The notes beneath the pieces were generated by a model. It did not search any database. It was not told the origin of the DNA and worked only from the letters and a program-made list of their open reading frames with translations. Positions 37,423-45,674 of a stretch of 64,000 nucleotides of DNA are shown here, piece by piece (position 1 is the stretch's first letter; each line of letters starts with the position of its first letter). The DNA comes from Pseudonocardia sp. EC080619-01. GTDB lineage: Bacteria; Actinomycetota; Actinomycetes; Mycobacteriales; Pseudonocardiaceae. The translations under genes and the position numbers were made by a program. The DNA is taken from contig NZ_CP012184.1 of the NCBI RefSeq assembly GCF_001420995.1, forward strand, positions 3,580,501-3,644,500, in the 5' to 3' direction.

Positions 37423-37776
37423 GTGCTGAAGAAGGCTGGAATCGTCACCGCTGGTGTCACCGCCGGGCTGCTCGCCGTCTCGCCGCTGGCGTTCGCCGGT
37501 GACGGTGGCCACGGGCACGGGCACGGCGGGGACGTCAACGCCAAGCAGATCAACAACATCGACCAGAACGACTCGAACCGCCAGTCCGGTCTGATCAACG
37601 TCGGCGACGTCAACGCCCTGAACAACGCCAACGTGCTCTCCTGCTCGCTGAACAGCGTCGACATCGCCGCCAGCGTGCTGGGTGTGCTGGGTGGGCAGGC
37701 CGTGAACGGCGAGGACGCCCCGGCCGTCTCCGAGTGCTCCCCGGGCTCGACCTCGCAGACCAACATCGACGGCTGA
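37423..37776 (+). CDS. Secreted small Asn/Gly/His-rich protein (rodlin-like appearance)
   Basis: 117 residues. A Sec signal peptide (Lys-Lys, hydrophobic core 8-22, Ala-Phe-Ala cleavage near 25) is followed by a mature chain of about 92 residues. It starts with a His-Gly-His-Gly-His-Gly run, continues with Asn/Gln/Asp-rich repeats, and has two cysteines (Cys74, Cys105) that could form a disulfide. The layout recalls rodlin/chaplin-type surface proteins of sporulating actinobacteria, but homology is not shown. It starts at GTG with ACGGAGA upstream. Confidence 0.6.
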   Translation: MLKKAGIVTAGVTAGLLAVSPLAFAGDGGHGHGHGGDVNAKQINNIDQNDSNRQSGLINVGDVNALNNANVLSCSLNSVDIAASVLGVLGGQAVNGEDAPAVSECSPGSTSQTNIDG

Positions 37777-37852
37777 TCCAGGCCGACGATCTGTCGCGCC
37801 CGCCCGGACCCGGGGCCGTCTCCCCGGGCCGGACGGAACGCGTGCACCGGAC

Positions 37853-37925
37853 ATCCCCCGCTCTCGAACCGGAGCGGGGGATTCCTGCATTCCCGGGACC
37901 GGTTCCGTGACGATTCCGGGAATGC
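37853..37925. terminator. Two tandem terminator hairpins
   Basis: Hairpin 1 is an 11-bp stem (37853-37863 with 37872-37882, loop of eight). Hairpin 2 is a 10-bp stem (37887-37896 with 37916-37925). Both are perfect and lie between convergent genes, so they can stop transcription from either side. Confidence 0.8.
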
Positions 37926-37937
37926 GCCGGAATGTGC

Positions 37938-39572
37938 TCAGGGGTGGTACGGCAGAACCACGTGCGACGGGTGGTCCGGGCCGTGCAGAATCTCGTACCG
38001 GATGGGACGGCCGTCGATCGCCGCCGACATCCGTTCACCCGTTCCGTGGTTGCGGGCGAACCGCGGGAACGCGGCCCCCGCGATCTGCACGCGCAGCCGG
38101 TGCCCGGCGCGGACCCGGTACCCGGTCGGGCTCAATGCCATCCGGACGACGGTCGTGCCGTCCGGCGCGCTCGCCTCCCGCCCGGGGACGAGGCGGTGCA
38201 TCGCGTCGGTGACGTTCGACGACGTCCCGTCCGGCGCGACGTCGCACACCCGGACGAAGACGTCACCGGCGCCCGAGTCGGTGCGGACGTAGACGACCGC
38301 CGACACGTCGCCGAGCAGGTCGAGATCGGTCTCCAGCGGCGCCCCGGTGTAGACCAGCACGTCGTCGCGGGCCTCGATGTCGCGGTTGTCGTGCTGCTTC
38401 GACGGCGGCTGCAGCATCGGCCCGCCCACGGTCGGCGTCGGGTCGGCCGGGTCGTAGACGAACGTGCCTGCCCCGGCCGGGCCGGTCGAGTCGCTGCGCA
38501 GCCGGGACCCGGGGGCCAGGTACCACTCGGTCGGCTGCGCGTCCGGCGGCGGCCAGCATGGCAGGTCGGTCCACCGGTCGGCGTGCTCGACCCACGCGCG
38601 GACCGGGGCGCGGCCGTCGTGCTCGCCGCCGTGCAGGTGCACGCCGAGCCAGTGCACCATCTCCTGCGCGATCGTCGGCAGCGAGCTCCGGTCGCCGTGG
38701 GTCCAGGGCCCGATCGTGATGCGGGCGGTCGCGCCGCCCCGCTGGAGCGCGGTGAAGTCGACCAGCTGCCGGTCGAGGAACAGGTCCCACCAGCCGGTGA
38801 CCATGCAGACCGGGGGCATCGCGGCGGCGTCGAACCCGTCGTGCTCGGCGGGCGCCCAGAACTCGCGCGGCGACTCGGCGTGCTCGACGAAGTCGCGCCA
38901 GAACACCACCGGTGCGCCGGTCAGCGCCACGTCGGCGGCCTGCAGCGGCAGCGACGCCACGGCGCGGCGCTTGCGACGGCTGAACACCGGCGTCGCGAGG
39001 AAGCCGGTGACCGCGCCGATCCGCTCCTGCCTGCCGATCTGGTTGACCCAGCTCGCCAGGTTCAGCAGGCCCGGTGCGCCGCCCGGGTAGAACGTGCTGG
39101 TGAACTCCGACGCGGTGATGTCGGCGTTCATCGAGGCCAGGCCCGGACGGGCGTACGGGGCGATCGCCCACTGGGTGTGCCCGACGTAGCTCGGCCCGAC
39201 CATCGACACACGGCCGTCGCACCAGTCCTGCTCACGCACCCAGTCCAGGGTGTCGAGCCCGTCCGGGCTCTCGTGCAGGAAGGGCCGGAACTGCCCGCCG
39301 GACCCGAAGGTCCCGCGGGTGGACTGCACCAGCACCTGGAAGCCGCGCCGGGCCAGCAGCGAGCCGATGATCGACCCGAGACCGTCGCGCCCGTAGGGCG
39401 TGCGCATGAGGACCGTCGGCCGCGGCTCGACCGGCCCGGGACGGCGGTAGAGGTCGGCGAGCAGCACCACACCGTCGGACAACGGGACCCGCAGGTCCCG
39501 CTCACGCACGTACGGCGTGGTGTCGGTGAACCCCAGCCGCCGATCGACCAGGCGTTCCGCGAGCGCGGCCAT
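37938..39572 (-). CDS. CocE/NonD-family hydrolase
   Basis: 544 residues. An alpha/beta-hydrolase (peptidase S15) domain carries the nucleophile Ser128 in Gly-Pro-Ser-Tyr-Val-Gly. It is followed by the C-terminal jelly-roll PepX_C domain with Val-Arg-Ala-Gly-His-Arg-Leu-Arg-Val-Gln. Members cleave esters or acyl-peptide bonds; the substrate is unknown. The ATG at 39572 is backed by GGGAGGTGA. The long open frame running further upstream is an artefact of GC content. Confidence 0.9.
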   Translation of the reverse strand: MAALAERLVDRRLGFTDTTPYVRERDLRVPLSDGVVLLADLYRRPGPVEPRPTVLMRTPYGRDGLGSIIGSLLARRGFQVLVQSTRGTFGSGGQFRPFLHESPDGLDTLDWVREQDWCDGRVSMVGPSYVGHTQWAIAPYARPGLASMNADITASEFTSTFYPGGAPGLLNLASWVNQIGRQERIGAVTGFLATPVFSRRKRRAVASLPLQAADVALTGAPVVFWRDFVEHAESPREFWAPAEHDGFDAAAMPPVCMVTGWWDLFLDRQLVDFTALQRGGATARITIGPWTHGDRSSLPTIAQEMVHWLGVHLHGGEHDGRAPVRAWVEHADRWTDLPCWPPPDAQPTEWYLAPGSRLRSDSTGPAGAGTFVYDPADPTPTVGGPMLQPPSKQHDNRDIEARDDVLVYTGAPLETDLDLLGDVSAVVYVRTDSGAGDVFVRVCDVAPDGTSSNVTDAMHRLVPGREASAPDGTTVVRMALSPTGYRVRAGHRLRVQIAGAAFPRFARNHGTGERMSAAIDGRPIRYEILHGPDHPSHVVLPYHP

Positions 39573-39725
39573 CGTCACCTCCCCCTCGCACCCGCTCGAT
39601 GCGGGGCTGGACCGATCGTAGGAGAACCCGGTTGCTCCATCCGGGCCGCCGCCGGAAGCCGGCCCGTCGGGTGGTCGAGGGCGGTCGGCCGGAACTGTCG
39701 GGGGGCCCGCGTACCGTGCGCCCCC

Positions 39726-39944
39726 GTGCGGGTCGAGCGGATGACGTGTTGCGGTCGGGAGTGGGTCGGACCGGACCGGGCGCACTGCTGTGGCCGCTTC
39801 GGCGGCTGCGGCGCGGTGTTCGACGACGCGGAGCTCTGGGACACCCACCGGCGGCGCGGGGCGTGCGTCGCCGACCCGGGCGAGCTGGGCCTCGTCGCCA
39901 CCCGCAACGGGATCTGGCTCCGGGCGCTCGACGCGGGGGTCTGA
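39726..39944 (+). CDS. Small FDXHR-type putative zinc-binding protein
   Basis: 72 residues with Cys8, Cys9, Cys21, Cys22, Cys28 and Cys47 plus His41, arranged as Cys-Gly..Phe-Asp..Asp-Thr-His-Arg..Gly-Ala-Cys. This resembles the FDXHR family of small actinobacterial and phage zinc-binding proteins. A TANNNT -10 (TACCGT, 39712-39717) lies eight bases before GTG 39726, supporting a leaderless start there rather than at ATG 39741. The function is unknown. Confidence 0.65.
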   Translation: MRVERMTCCGREWVGPDRAHCCGRFGGCGAVFDDAELWDTHRRRGACVADPGELGLVATRNGIWLRALDAGV

Positions 39945-39960
39945 GCCCGCCACCCGGGGA

Positions 39961-40218
39961 TCAGGACGCGGCCCGGGTGATCCCGCGGAACACGGCGTCG
40001 GTCGTGCCGGGGTTGCGCACGACCACGAGATCCAGGCCGGTGAACCACAGGACCGATCCCGCGCCGAAGGTGCGGCTGCCACCGGCCGAGCAGCAGAGCT
40101 CGATCTCCCCGGCGTCGACGACGACCAGGGCCCCGCGCCACTCGTCCTCGTCGTGCGGGCGGCTCCCGCCGGGGAGCAGCGTGATCGTGCGCGTGTGGAA
40201 GGTCGGTGCGCCCGGCAT
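39961..40218 (-). CDS. Small cupin-like hypothetical protein
   Basis: 85 residues with short beta strands and the pattern Pro-Gly-Gly..Gly-Ala-Leu-Val-Val-Val-Asp-Ala-Gly-Glu-Ile-Glu-Leu, then Phe-Gly-Ala-Gly-Ser-Val-Leu-Trp-Phe. This is consistent with a single cupin half-barrel. The metal-binding histidines of the standard cupin motif are not evident. It converges on the small zinc-binding gene. Confidence 0.55.
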   Translation of the reverse strand: MPGAPTFHTRTITLLPGGSRPHDEDEWRGALVVVDAGEIELCCSAGGSRTFGAGSVLWFTGLDLVVVRNPGTTDAVFRGITRAAS

Positions 40219-40318
40219 CGGCTCACCCCCTCACGGACCCGGCTCGGCAGTGGGGACCGGCCGGCACCCGGAAAATCATCGGGCCGGCCTGACCCGCCCC
40301 ATGATCGCCCGGCGCGGG

Positions 40319-41293
40319 TCAGGCCGCAGCGGGGAGCCCGAGCGCGCCGTCGACGGTCTCGTGGCCGATCCGGGAGGCCGCGGCGACGCGGCCCGGATCG
40401 GTGGTCAGGCCCCGCACTCCGGCCGACGTGTGCGGGGCGAGCGTGAGCAGGTGCGCCCCGGCCCGGTCCGGGTGCGCCGCGTCGGTCAGCAGCGACAGAC
40501 ACTCGCCGTGCCGGCTCGCGTCCTGTGCCATCCGGCCCAGACCGGGGGCGAGCCGGTCCAGCGACCGTGCCCAGAGCGGGGCGCGGGCGTCGGCCGGCGT
40601 CGCGACGAGCTCGTCGACGGTGCGCGTCATCAGCGCCAGCACGTGGGTGGCGCCGCCGCGCAGCGCCCGGGCCACCGGCAGCGGGTCGCTCACCGACCCG
40701 TCGATCCAGTCGTCGTCGCCGATCCGGACGGGCGGCCCGGCGAGCAGCGGGATCGCCGCCGTCGCACGCATCGCGGACTTCCAGGCGTGGCCGTCGGGCA
40801 GGCCGGTCAGCACGTGCGCCGAGAGGTCCGAGGCGCGGGTGACCAGCACGTGCAGCGGCACCGGGCTGGTCACCAGCGACGACCAGTCGGTCGGCTTGGA
40901 CTCCACGAGGATGTGGTCGAGCAGGTGATCGAGCGACACCATCGGACGGCGGGTCCCGCAGCGGCGCGGGTCGATGAACTCCCGGCTCGCCATGTCGTCG
41001 CAGAAGATCCGCGACGCGTCCGCACCGTGCCCGAGCACCAGCGCCGTCCCGACGAACGCGCCCGCCGAGCTGCCCCACACCTCGTCGAAGCAGCCGGCGA
41101 GGCCCGCGGCCTCCAGGGCGTGCACCATCCCGCCGGCGTAGGCGCCACGCATCCCGCCACCGCCGACGACGAGGGCCAGCCGGTGGTCGTCGGCGTGCGC
41201 GCCGGCGCCGCGGCCCGCGGTCCGGCGCCGCTCGAGCAGCGCGAGGACCTCGGCGTCGCCGTGGGCCCCCGGGGAGAGCGAGTGGCTGCGCAT
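40319..41293 (-). CDS. Patatin-like phospholipase
   Basis: 324 residues. The oxyanion loop GGGGMRG (44-50), the nucleophile motif GSSAG (Ser76) and the dyad partner Asp198 in Asp-Gly-Ser are all intact. The family hydrolyses acyl chains from phospholipids or neutral lipids. It has no signal peptide. It is divergent from the methyltransferase gene. Confidence 0.9.
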   Translation of the reverse strand: MRSHSLSPGAHGDAEVLALLERRRTAGRGAGAHADDHRLALVVGGGGMRGAYAGGMVHALEAAGLAGCFDEVWGSSAGAFVGTALVLGHGADASRIFCDDMASREFIDPRRCGTRRPMVSLDHLLDHILVESKPTDWSSLVTSPVPLHVLVTRASDLSAHVLTGLPDGHAWKSAMRATAAIPLLAGPPVRIGDDDWIDGSVSDPLPVARALRGGATHVLALMTRTVDELVATPADARAPLWARSLDRLAPGLGRMAQDASRHGECLSLLTDAAHPDRAGAHLLTLAPHTSAGVRGLTTDPGRVAAASRIGHETVDGALGLPAAA

Positions 41294-41457
41294 CGGCCCA
41301 TCATCGCGACGGGCCGGACGGAGCCCGCCGCCGCGGTACCCGGCGACGACGAGCGGACCGCTCGCGTACCACCGGCCGCCGGACCGGCGCCGCCCACCGC
41401 CCCGTCCCGGATGCCGGTACGGGCCCTAGTAGGTTCGCCCGACCAGGGGGTAACACC

Positions 41458-42261
41458 GTGACGCAACGACGCCAGCTGCGGTTGGGGGCGATCGAGTCGA
41501 CGTCGCTTCCGGCCGCGTCGGCCCGCGCGAGTGACGCGCGCCGCCGCCGTCCGGTGGTGGGCGACCCGGCCGCCGCGGGGCTCGCCGACGATCTCGATCT
41601 CGGAACGGCACCGGGCCGCACCGACGCGCTCTGCATGATGCTGCGCGGCGCGGTGCTCGACCACTGGGTGCGGGAGTTCGTCGCCGAGCACCCGTCGGGG
41701 ACGGTCGTGGAGCTCGGGCCGGGCCTCGACGGGCGGGCCGGGCGGCTCGGCGCGGAGGGCCCGGCGCACTGGATCGACGTCGAGCTCCCGGAGATCGCGG
41801 ACCTGCGGCGCGAGCTCCTGCCGGGCCCGGCGCACCTGGTGTCCGGGTCGGCGCTCGACGAGGACTGGATGGAGCTCGCCCGCGAGCTGCCCGGGCCCCA
41901 CCTCGTGGTGTCCGACCAGGTCCTGGCGCTGCTGCCGGAGCAGGGCGTGCAGCGGATCGTGTTCACGGCCGCCCGGATGCTGCCCGGCGCGACCCTGGTG
42001 ACCGACGTGCTGTCCCGGGCAGCCGCCGACCGGCTGGTCGCCGGCCCGCTGCAGGGCCTCGACGTCGACTGGACCTGTGAGGACCCCCGCGAGCTGGAGC
42101 CGTGGGGCCTGCGCCTGCTGGAGGCCTGCGGCGCCGGGGTGCCGCCCGCCGCCGTCGCGGCGCGCCTGCCGCGCACGACCCGTGCGATGGCGGCCGGACT
42201 GCGGACGGTCCCCGCGCTGCGCGGCCACCGCCTGGCCCGCTACGAGCTGCTGGCGGCCTGA
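41458..42261 (+). CDS. LCM/PPM-type class I SAM-dependent methyltransferase
   Basis: 267 residues of the leucine carboxyl methyltransferase superfamily. The SAM-binding segment Val-Val-Glu-Leu-Gly-Pro-Gly-Leu-Asp is near residue 85, followed by Trp-Ile-Asp-Val-Glu-Leu-Pro. Actinobacterial members often act in secondary metabolism, but no biosynthetic genes are beside it. The GTG at 41458 has AGGGGG upstream, and TAGGTT at 41430 may be its -10. Confidence 0.8.
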   Translation: MTQRRQLRLGAIESTSLPAASARASDARRRRPVVGDPAAAGLADDLDLGTAPGRTDALCMMLRGAVLDHWVREFVAEHPSGTVVELGPGLDGRAGRLGAEGPAHWIDVELPEIADLRRELLPGPAHLVSGSALDEDWMELARELPGPHLVVSDQVLALLPEQGVQRIVFTAARMLPGATLVTDVLSRAAADRLVAGPLQGLDVDWTCEDPRELEPWGLRLLEACGAGVPPAAVAARLPRTTRAMAAGLRTVPALRGHRLARYELLAA

Positions 42262-42350
42262 CCGGCGCGACGAGCGTCCACCCGTCCGGTGACGGCTCGC
42301 ACGGCGAGGATCGTCGGAGTGGCGGAGCGCGCGTCGGTAGGGTCGGCCCG

Positions 42351-43592
42351 GTGACGGTTCCGAAGATCGAGGTGGACCCGGCCGAGGTCGGGTTCGATGC
42401 GGAGCGGCTGGCCCGGATCGACACCCATTTCCGCCGCTACGTCGACGACGGCAGGCTCCCCGGCTGGACGATCGCGGTCGCGCGGCACGACCGCGTCGCG
42501 CACGTCTCGCACCACGGGTACCGCGACGTCGACGCGCGGACCCCGGTCACCGACGACACGATCTGGCGCATCTACTCGATGACCAAGCCGATCACGTCGA
42601 TCGCGACGCTCATGCTCTGGGAGCGCGGCGCGCTGGAGCTGACCGACCCGGTGTCGCGCTACATCCCGGCGTTCGCCGACCAGCGGGTCTACCGCGGCGG
42701 GTCGGCCCTGAACCCGGGGACCGACGCGGCCGTCGAGCCCGTCCGGATCCACCACCTGCTCACCCACACCGCCGGTCTCACCTACGGCTTCCACCACGCG
42801 CACCCGGTGGACGAGATGTACCGCTCGAAGGGCTTCGAGTTCGGCGCCCCCGCCGGGATGGACCTCGCGACGGCCACCGAGCACTTCGCGTCGTTCCCGC
42901 TGCTGTTCCAGCCCGGCACCGAGTGGAACTACTCGGTGGCCACCGACGTGCTCGGGCGGGTCGTCGAGGTCGCGTCGGGCCGGCGGCTCGACGAGTTCTT
43001 CCGCGAAGAGATCACCGGCCCGCTGGGGATGACCGAGACGACGTTCTCGGTCGCGCCGGACTCGCCGGAGGCCGAGCGGCTCGCGACGCTCTACAACGCC
43101 AAGCCCGGCGGCGGGCTCGTCGTCAACAAGGTGCTGGCGCGCACGGCGACCCGGGAGCCGGACTACCTCTCCGGCGGCGGCGGGCTGCTCTCCACCGCGG
43201 GCGACTACCTGCGGTTCGCCCGCATGCTGGCCCGCGGCGGCGAGCTCGACGGCGTCCGGATCGTGGGACCGCGCACGCTCGCCGCGGCGACCCGCAACCA
43301 CCTGCCCGGCGGTGAGGACCTCGACACGGTCGGCCGCCCGATCTTCTCCGAGTCCGCGTTCGCCGGCGTCGGCTTCGGACTCGGCTTCTCCGTGGTGATC
43401 GACCCGGCGGCGGCCAAGCAGCTCGCCAACCCGGGCACCTTCGCCTGGGGCGGGCTCGCCTCCACCGCATTCTGGGTGGACCCGGTCGACGACGTCGTCG
43501 CCCTCTTCTTCACCCAGCTGGTGCCGTCGAGCACCTACCCGATCCGTTCCCAGCTCCAGACCCTCGTGCAGCAGGCGGTGATCGACCGATGA
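42351..43592 (+). CDS. Serine hydrolase, beta-lactamase/EstB family
   Basis: 413 residues. Ser76 and Lys79 in Ser-Met-Thr-Lys plus Tyr194 in Tyr-Ser-Val match the class C beta-lactamase/DD-peptidase fold. The chain has no signal peptide, so an intracellular esterase role is more likely than antibiotic resistance. A -10-like TAGGGT (42338-42343) sits seven bases before GTG 42351, which implies a leaderless transcript and fixes the start. The stop overlaps the next ATG. Confidence 0.88.
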   Translation: MTVPKIEVDPAEVGFDAERLARIDTHFRRYVDDGRLPGWTIAVARHDRVAHVSHHGYRDVDARTPVTDDTIWRIYSMTKPITSIATLMLWERGALELTDPVSRYIPAFADQRVYRGGSALNPGTDAAVEPVRIHHLLTHTAGLTYGFHHAHPVDEMYRSKGFEFGAPAGMDLATATEHFASFPLLFQPGTEWNYSVATDVLGRVVEVASGRRLDEFFREEITGPLGMTETTFSVAPDSPEAERLATLYNAKPGGGLVVNKVLARTATREPDYLSGGGGLLSTAGDYLRFARMLARGGELDGVRIVGPRTLAAATRNHLPGGEDLDTVGRPIFSESAFAGVGFGLGFSVVIDPAAAKQLANPGTFAWGGLASTAFWVDPVDDVVALFFTQLVPSSTYPIRSQLQTLVQQAVIDR

Positions 43593-44008
43593 GTGACCGA
43601 CCGGCGATGCAGGCCGGACCAGGACTCGCGTTCGTCGTACGGACGCTGGTGGTCGCGGCGTCGCTGTGGGTGGCGACCGTCCTCGTCAGCGGCATCGACC
43701 TCAGTGCCGGGTCGACAGGGGCCCGGGCCGGGACGCTGCTCGCCGTCGCGCTGGTGTTCGGCGTGGTGAACGCGATCGTGAAGCCCGTCGTGGCGACGCT
43801 CGGCTGCCCGCTCTACATCCTCACGCTCGGGCTGTTCGCCCTGGTGGTGAACGCGCTGATGTTCATGCTGACCGGCTGGCTGGCCGGTCTGGTGGACCTG
43901 CCGTTCGTCGTCGACGGGTTCTGGTCCGCGTTCTGGGGCGCGATCATCGTCGGGATCGTGTCGTTCTTCCTGCACCTCGTGATCCCGGACCGCTACGACG
44001 CCCGCTGA
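43589..44008 (+). CDS. Phage-holin-family (PF04020-type) membrane protein
   Basis: 139 residues with four predicted helices (about 14-36, 46-66, 74-98 and 109-131). The Val-Val-Asn-Ala-Ile-Val-Lys-Pro and Leu-Ala-Gly-Leu-Val-Asp motifs are typical of this chromosomal family, named for a distant phage holin resemblance. There are no phage genes nearby and its role is unknown. The ATG overlaps the hydrolase stop (ATGA), so the two are likely co-expressed. Confidence 0.8.
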   Translation: MSDRPAMQAGPGLAFVVRTLVVAASLWVATVLVSGIDLSAGSTGARAGTLLAVALVFGVVNAIVKPVVATLGCPLYILTLGLFALVVNALMFMLTGWLAGLVDLPFVVDGFWSAFWGAIIVGIVSFFLHLVIPDRYDAR

Positions 44009-44031
44009 CCCGGCGGCCCCGGCGGGGGCCG

Positions 44032-44700
44032 TCAGACCGGCCAGGTCTCCTGCCGGTGCGCGGCGTCCCAGAACATCCACTCGTAGCGCGACGTCGTCGT
44101 GAAGTGCTCGCGCATCAGGGCGAGCTCCGCGACGGACGCGGCCGCACCGGCCCGGTCGGTGGCGTCCAGGGCGGCGTCGACCACCGCGCGGTACTCCTCA
44201 CCGGCGTACATGTCGATCCAGCGCTGGTAGAGGGGGTCCTGCGAGCCGGTCCCGACCAGGTGCTCGCCGACCTTCGCGTAGATCCAGTAACAGGGGAGCA
44301 CCGCGGCGACGCCCTCCGCCCACGACCCGCCGTACACGGCGGCGAGCAGGTAGCTGACGTAGGCGCGGGTGGCCGGGGCGACCGGCGCCGTGCGGGCCTG
44401 CTCGGAGGTGAGGCCCAGCGCGCCGAGCAGGTCGTCGTGCAGCTCGCGCTCGGCGGTGATCGCACCGCCGGCGTGCTCGGCGAACATCAGGGTGTCGTCG
44501 TCGGTGGGGGCCTTCGCCGCGCACACCGCGAGCGCCTTCGCGTAGCCGCGCAGGTAGTGCGCGTCCTGGACGATGTAGTGCCGGAACGTGTCGTGGGGCA
44601 ACGATCCGTCGGTCAGCCCGGTGACGAACGGGTGCCGGAGGATCTTCCCGTGGATGGTCTCGACGTCCGACCAGAGCAGGTCACGCGTGCGGTCCGCCAT
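44032..44700 (-). CDS. tenA: TenA-family thiaminase II / aminopyrimidine aminohydrolase
   Basis: 222 residues, all-helical TenA fold. Cys137 in Leu-Pro-Cys-Tyr-Trp-Ile-Tyr matches the catalytic Cys, and Phe-Arg-His-Tyr-Ile-Val-Gln-Asp lies near residue 39. TenA recovers the pyrimidine part of degraded thiamine. The ATG at 44700 gives the family N-terminus. No other thiamine gene is adjacent. Confidence 0.9.
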   Translation of the reverse strand: MADRTRDLLWSDVETIHGKILRHPFVTGLTDGSLPHDTFRHYIVQDAHYLRGYAKALAVCAAKAPTDDDTLMFAEHAGGAITAERELHDDLLGALGLTSEQARTAPVAPATRAYVSYLLAAVYGGSWAEGVAAVLPCYWIYAKVGEHLVGTGSQDPLYQRWIDMYAGEEYRAVVDAALDATDRAGAAASVAELALMREHFTTTSRYEWMFWDAAHRQETWPV

Positions 44701-44909
44701 CCGTCCACCGTAGTCACGAGGCCCGGCGGGACCTGTGATCATCCGGGCAACACCTGCTCAACGCGCCGTCAACCGTGCGGTGACGTGCAGATTGAGACGC
44801 AGCGCACTTCTGCGTGCGAATCGCGGATCGTCCGTCACCATGAGGACCGGCGGGCACCTCAGCGCGGAGAGCGCGCCGAAGTCGAGTCCCCCAAAGCGGA
44901 GGTGAGGGC

Positions 44910-45143
44910 ATGAGCGCACCGGCGCCCATGGAGCACCACGAGAAGATGCGGATGCGGGCAGCCGCGTTCCGTGCCACCCGGGTGTACCCCGGTCCGGTCG
45001 GCGAACTGATCTCCCGGGAGCTCCTCGCCTGGGAGGACTTCGGCTACCGGCTCGGCGGGAACCGTCTCGTCGGTGAGCTGATGGAGCACGTCCTCAAGTC
45101 GCAGCCCGCAGGGCAGCAGGAGTCCCGCACGGACGCCGCCTGA
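44910..45143 (+). CDS. Hypothetical small protein
   Basis: 77 residues, soluble, with basic and acidic helices. Glu-Leu-Ile-Ser-Arg-Glu-Leu-Leu and Leu-Met-Glu-His-Val-Leu mark two amphipathic segments. No family is recognised, though its size and Met/Arg-rich start resemble small actinobacterial stress or regulatory proteins. A strong GGAGGTGAGG site precedes the ATG. Confidence 0.6.
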   Translation: MSAPAPMEHHEKMRMRAAAFRATRVYPGPVGELISRELLAWEDFGYRLGGNRLVGELMEHVLKSQPAGQQESRTDAA

Positions 45144-45149
45144 GCCGGC

Positions 45150-45464
45150 TCAGCGCGGGGTGCTGACGGCGGCCTCGCCCGTACCGTCGGCCGGCGGCTC
45201 GCCGTCGGCGAGCCCGGCGACGGCGGCCGCGAGGACGACCATCGCGGCCAGCGTGGTGAGGCTGCCGGCCCGGGCGAGGACGGTGAACGTCCGTGCCGCC
45301 GTGGTGACCGGTCGCGCCGTGCCCCGGTGCCGGCCGGGTGCGCCGGCTCGGTGGCCGGCCTCCGGGGCCGGTCGCGGGGCCGGGACCTGCGGGATCTGCG
45401 GGACCGGTCCGGCGGATCCGACGGGACGGCGCGGGCTCGGGATGCGGACGACGGGCGCGGACAT
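45150..45464 (-). CDS. Hypothetical single-pass membrane protein
   Basis: 104 residues. A Pro/Arg-rich basic N-terminal half precedes one hydrophobic helix (about 66-88) and a short acidic tail. No family is recognised. The start at 45464 (Met-Ser-Ala-Pro) is an estimate; an ATG four codons upstream is also possible. It converges on the small gene before it. Confidence 0.5.
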   Translation of the reverse strand: MSAPVVRIPSPRRPVGSAGPVPQIPQVPAPRPAPEAGHRAGAPGRHRGTARPVTTAARTFTVLARAGSLTTLAAMVVLAAAVAGLADGEPPADGTGEAAVSTPR

Positions 45465-45652
45465 GACGATCACCACGATCTCGGGGGAGTCGATACGGGT
45501 TCTTCGGGACCCGGTGCGCGCCGCCGGTTCCTGCTTCTGCCCGTCTTGTCGTGTCGGACGTTCACCTTGTTATCCGGTGACGGCATCCGCCAATCGTCGG
45601 AGTGACTACTCCACCCGTGTGGCTGACGGGAACACCCGTACGCCGATCGGAA

Positions 45653-45669
45653 CGTGACTACGAGTCACG
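45653..45669. promoter_or_regulatory. Perfect inverted repeat 7-3-7
   Basis: CGTGACT-ACG-AGTCACG lies just after the acyl-CoA synthetase stop and about 190 bases upstream of the membrane-protein gene. It could be a regulator site or a weak terminator; the three-base loop and lack of a T-run favour a protein site. Confidence 0.45.
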
Positions 45670-45674
45670 CTTTG

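Noticed and set aside
43589..44008. Holin-family gene as evidence for a prophage
   Set aside because: No endolysin, capsid, integrase or att-like repeats are nearby; the family is widespread on chromosomes.
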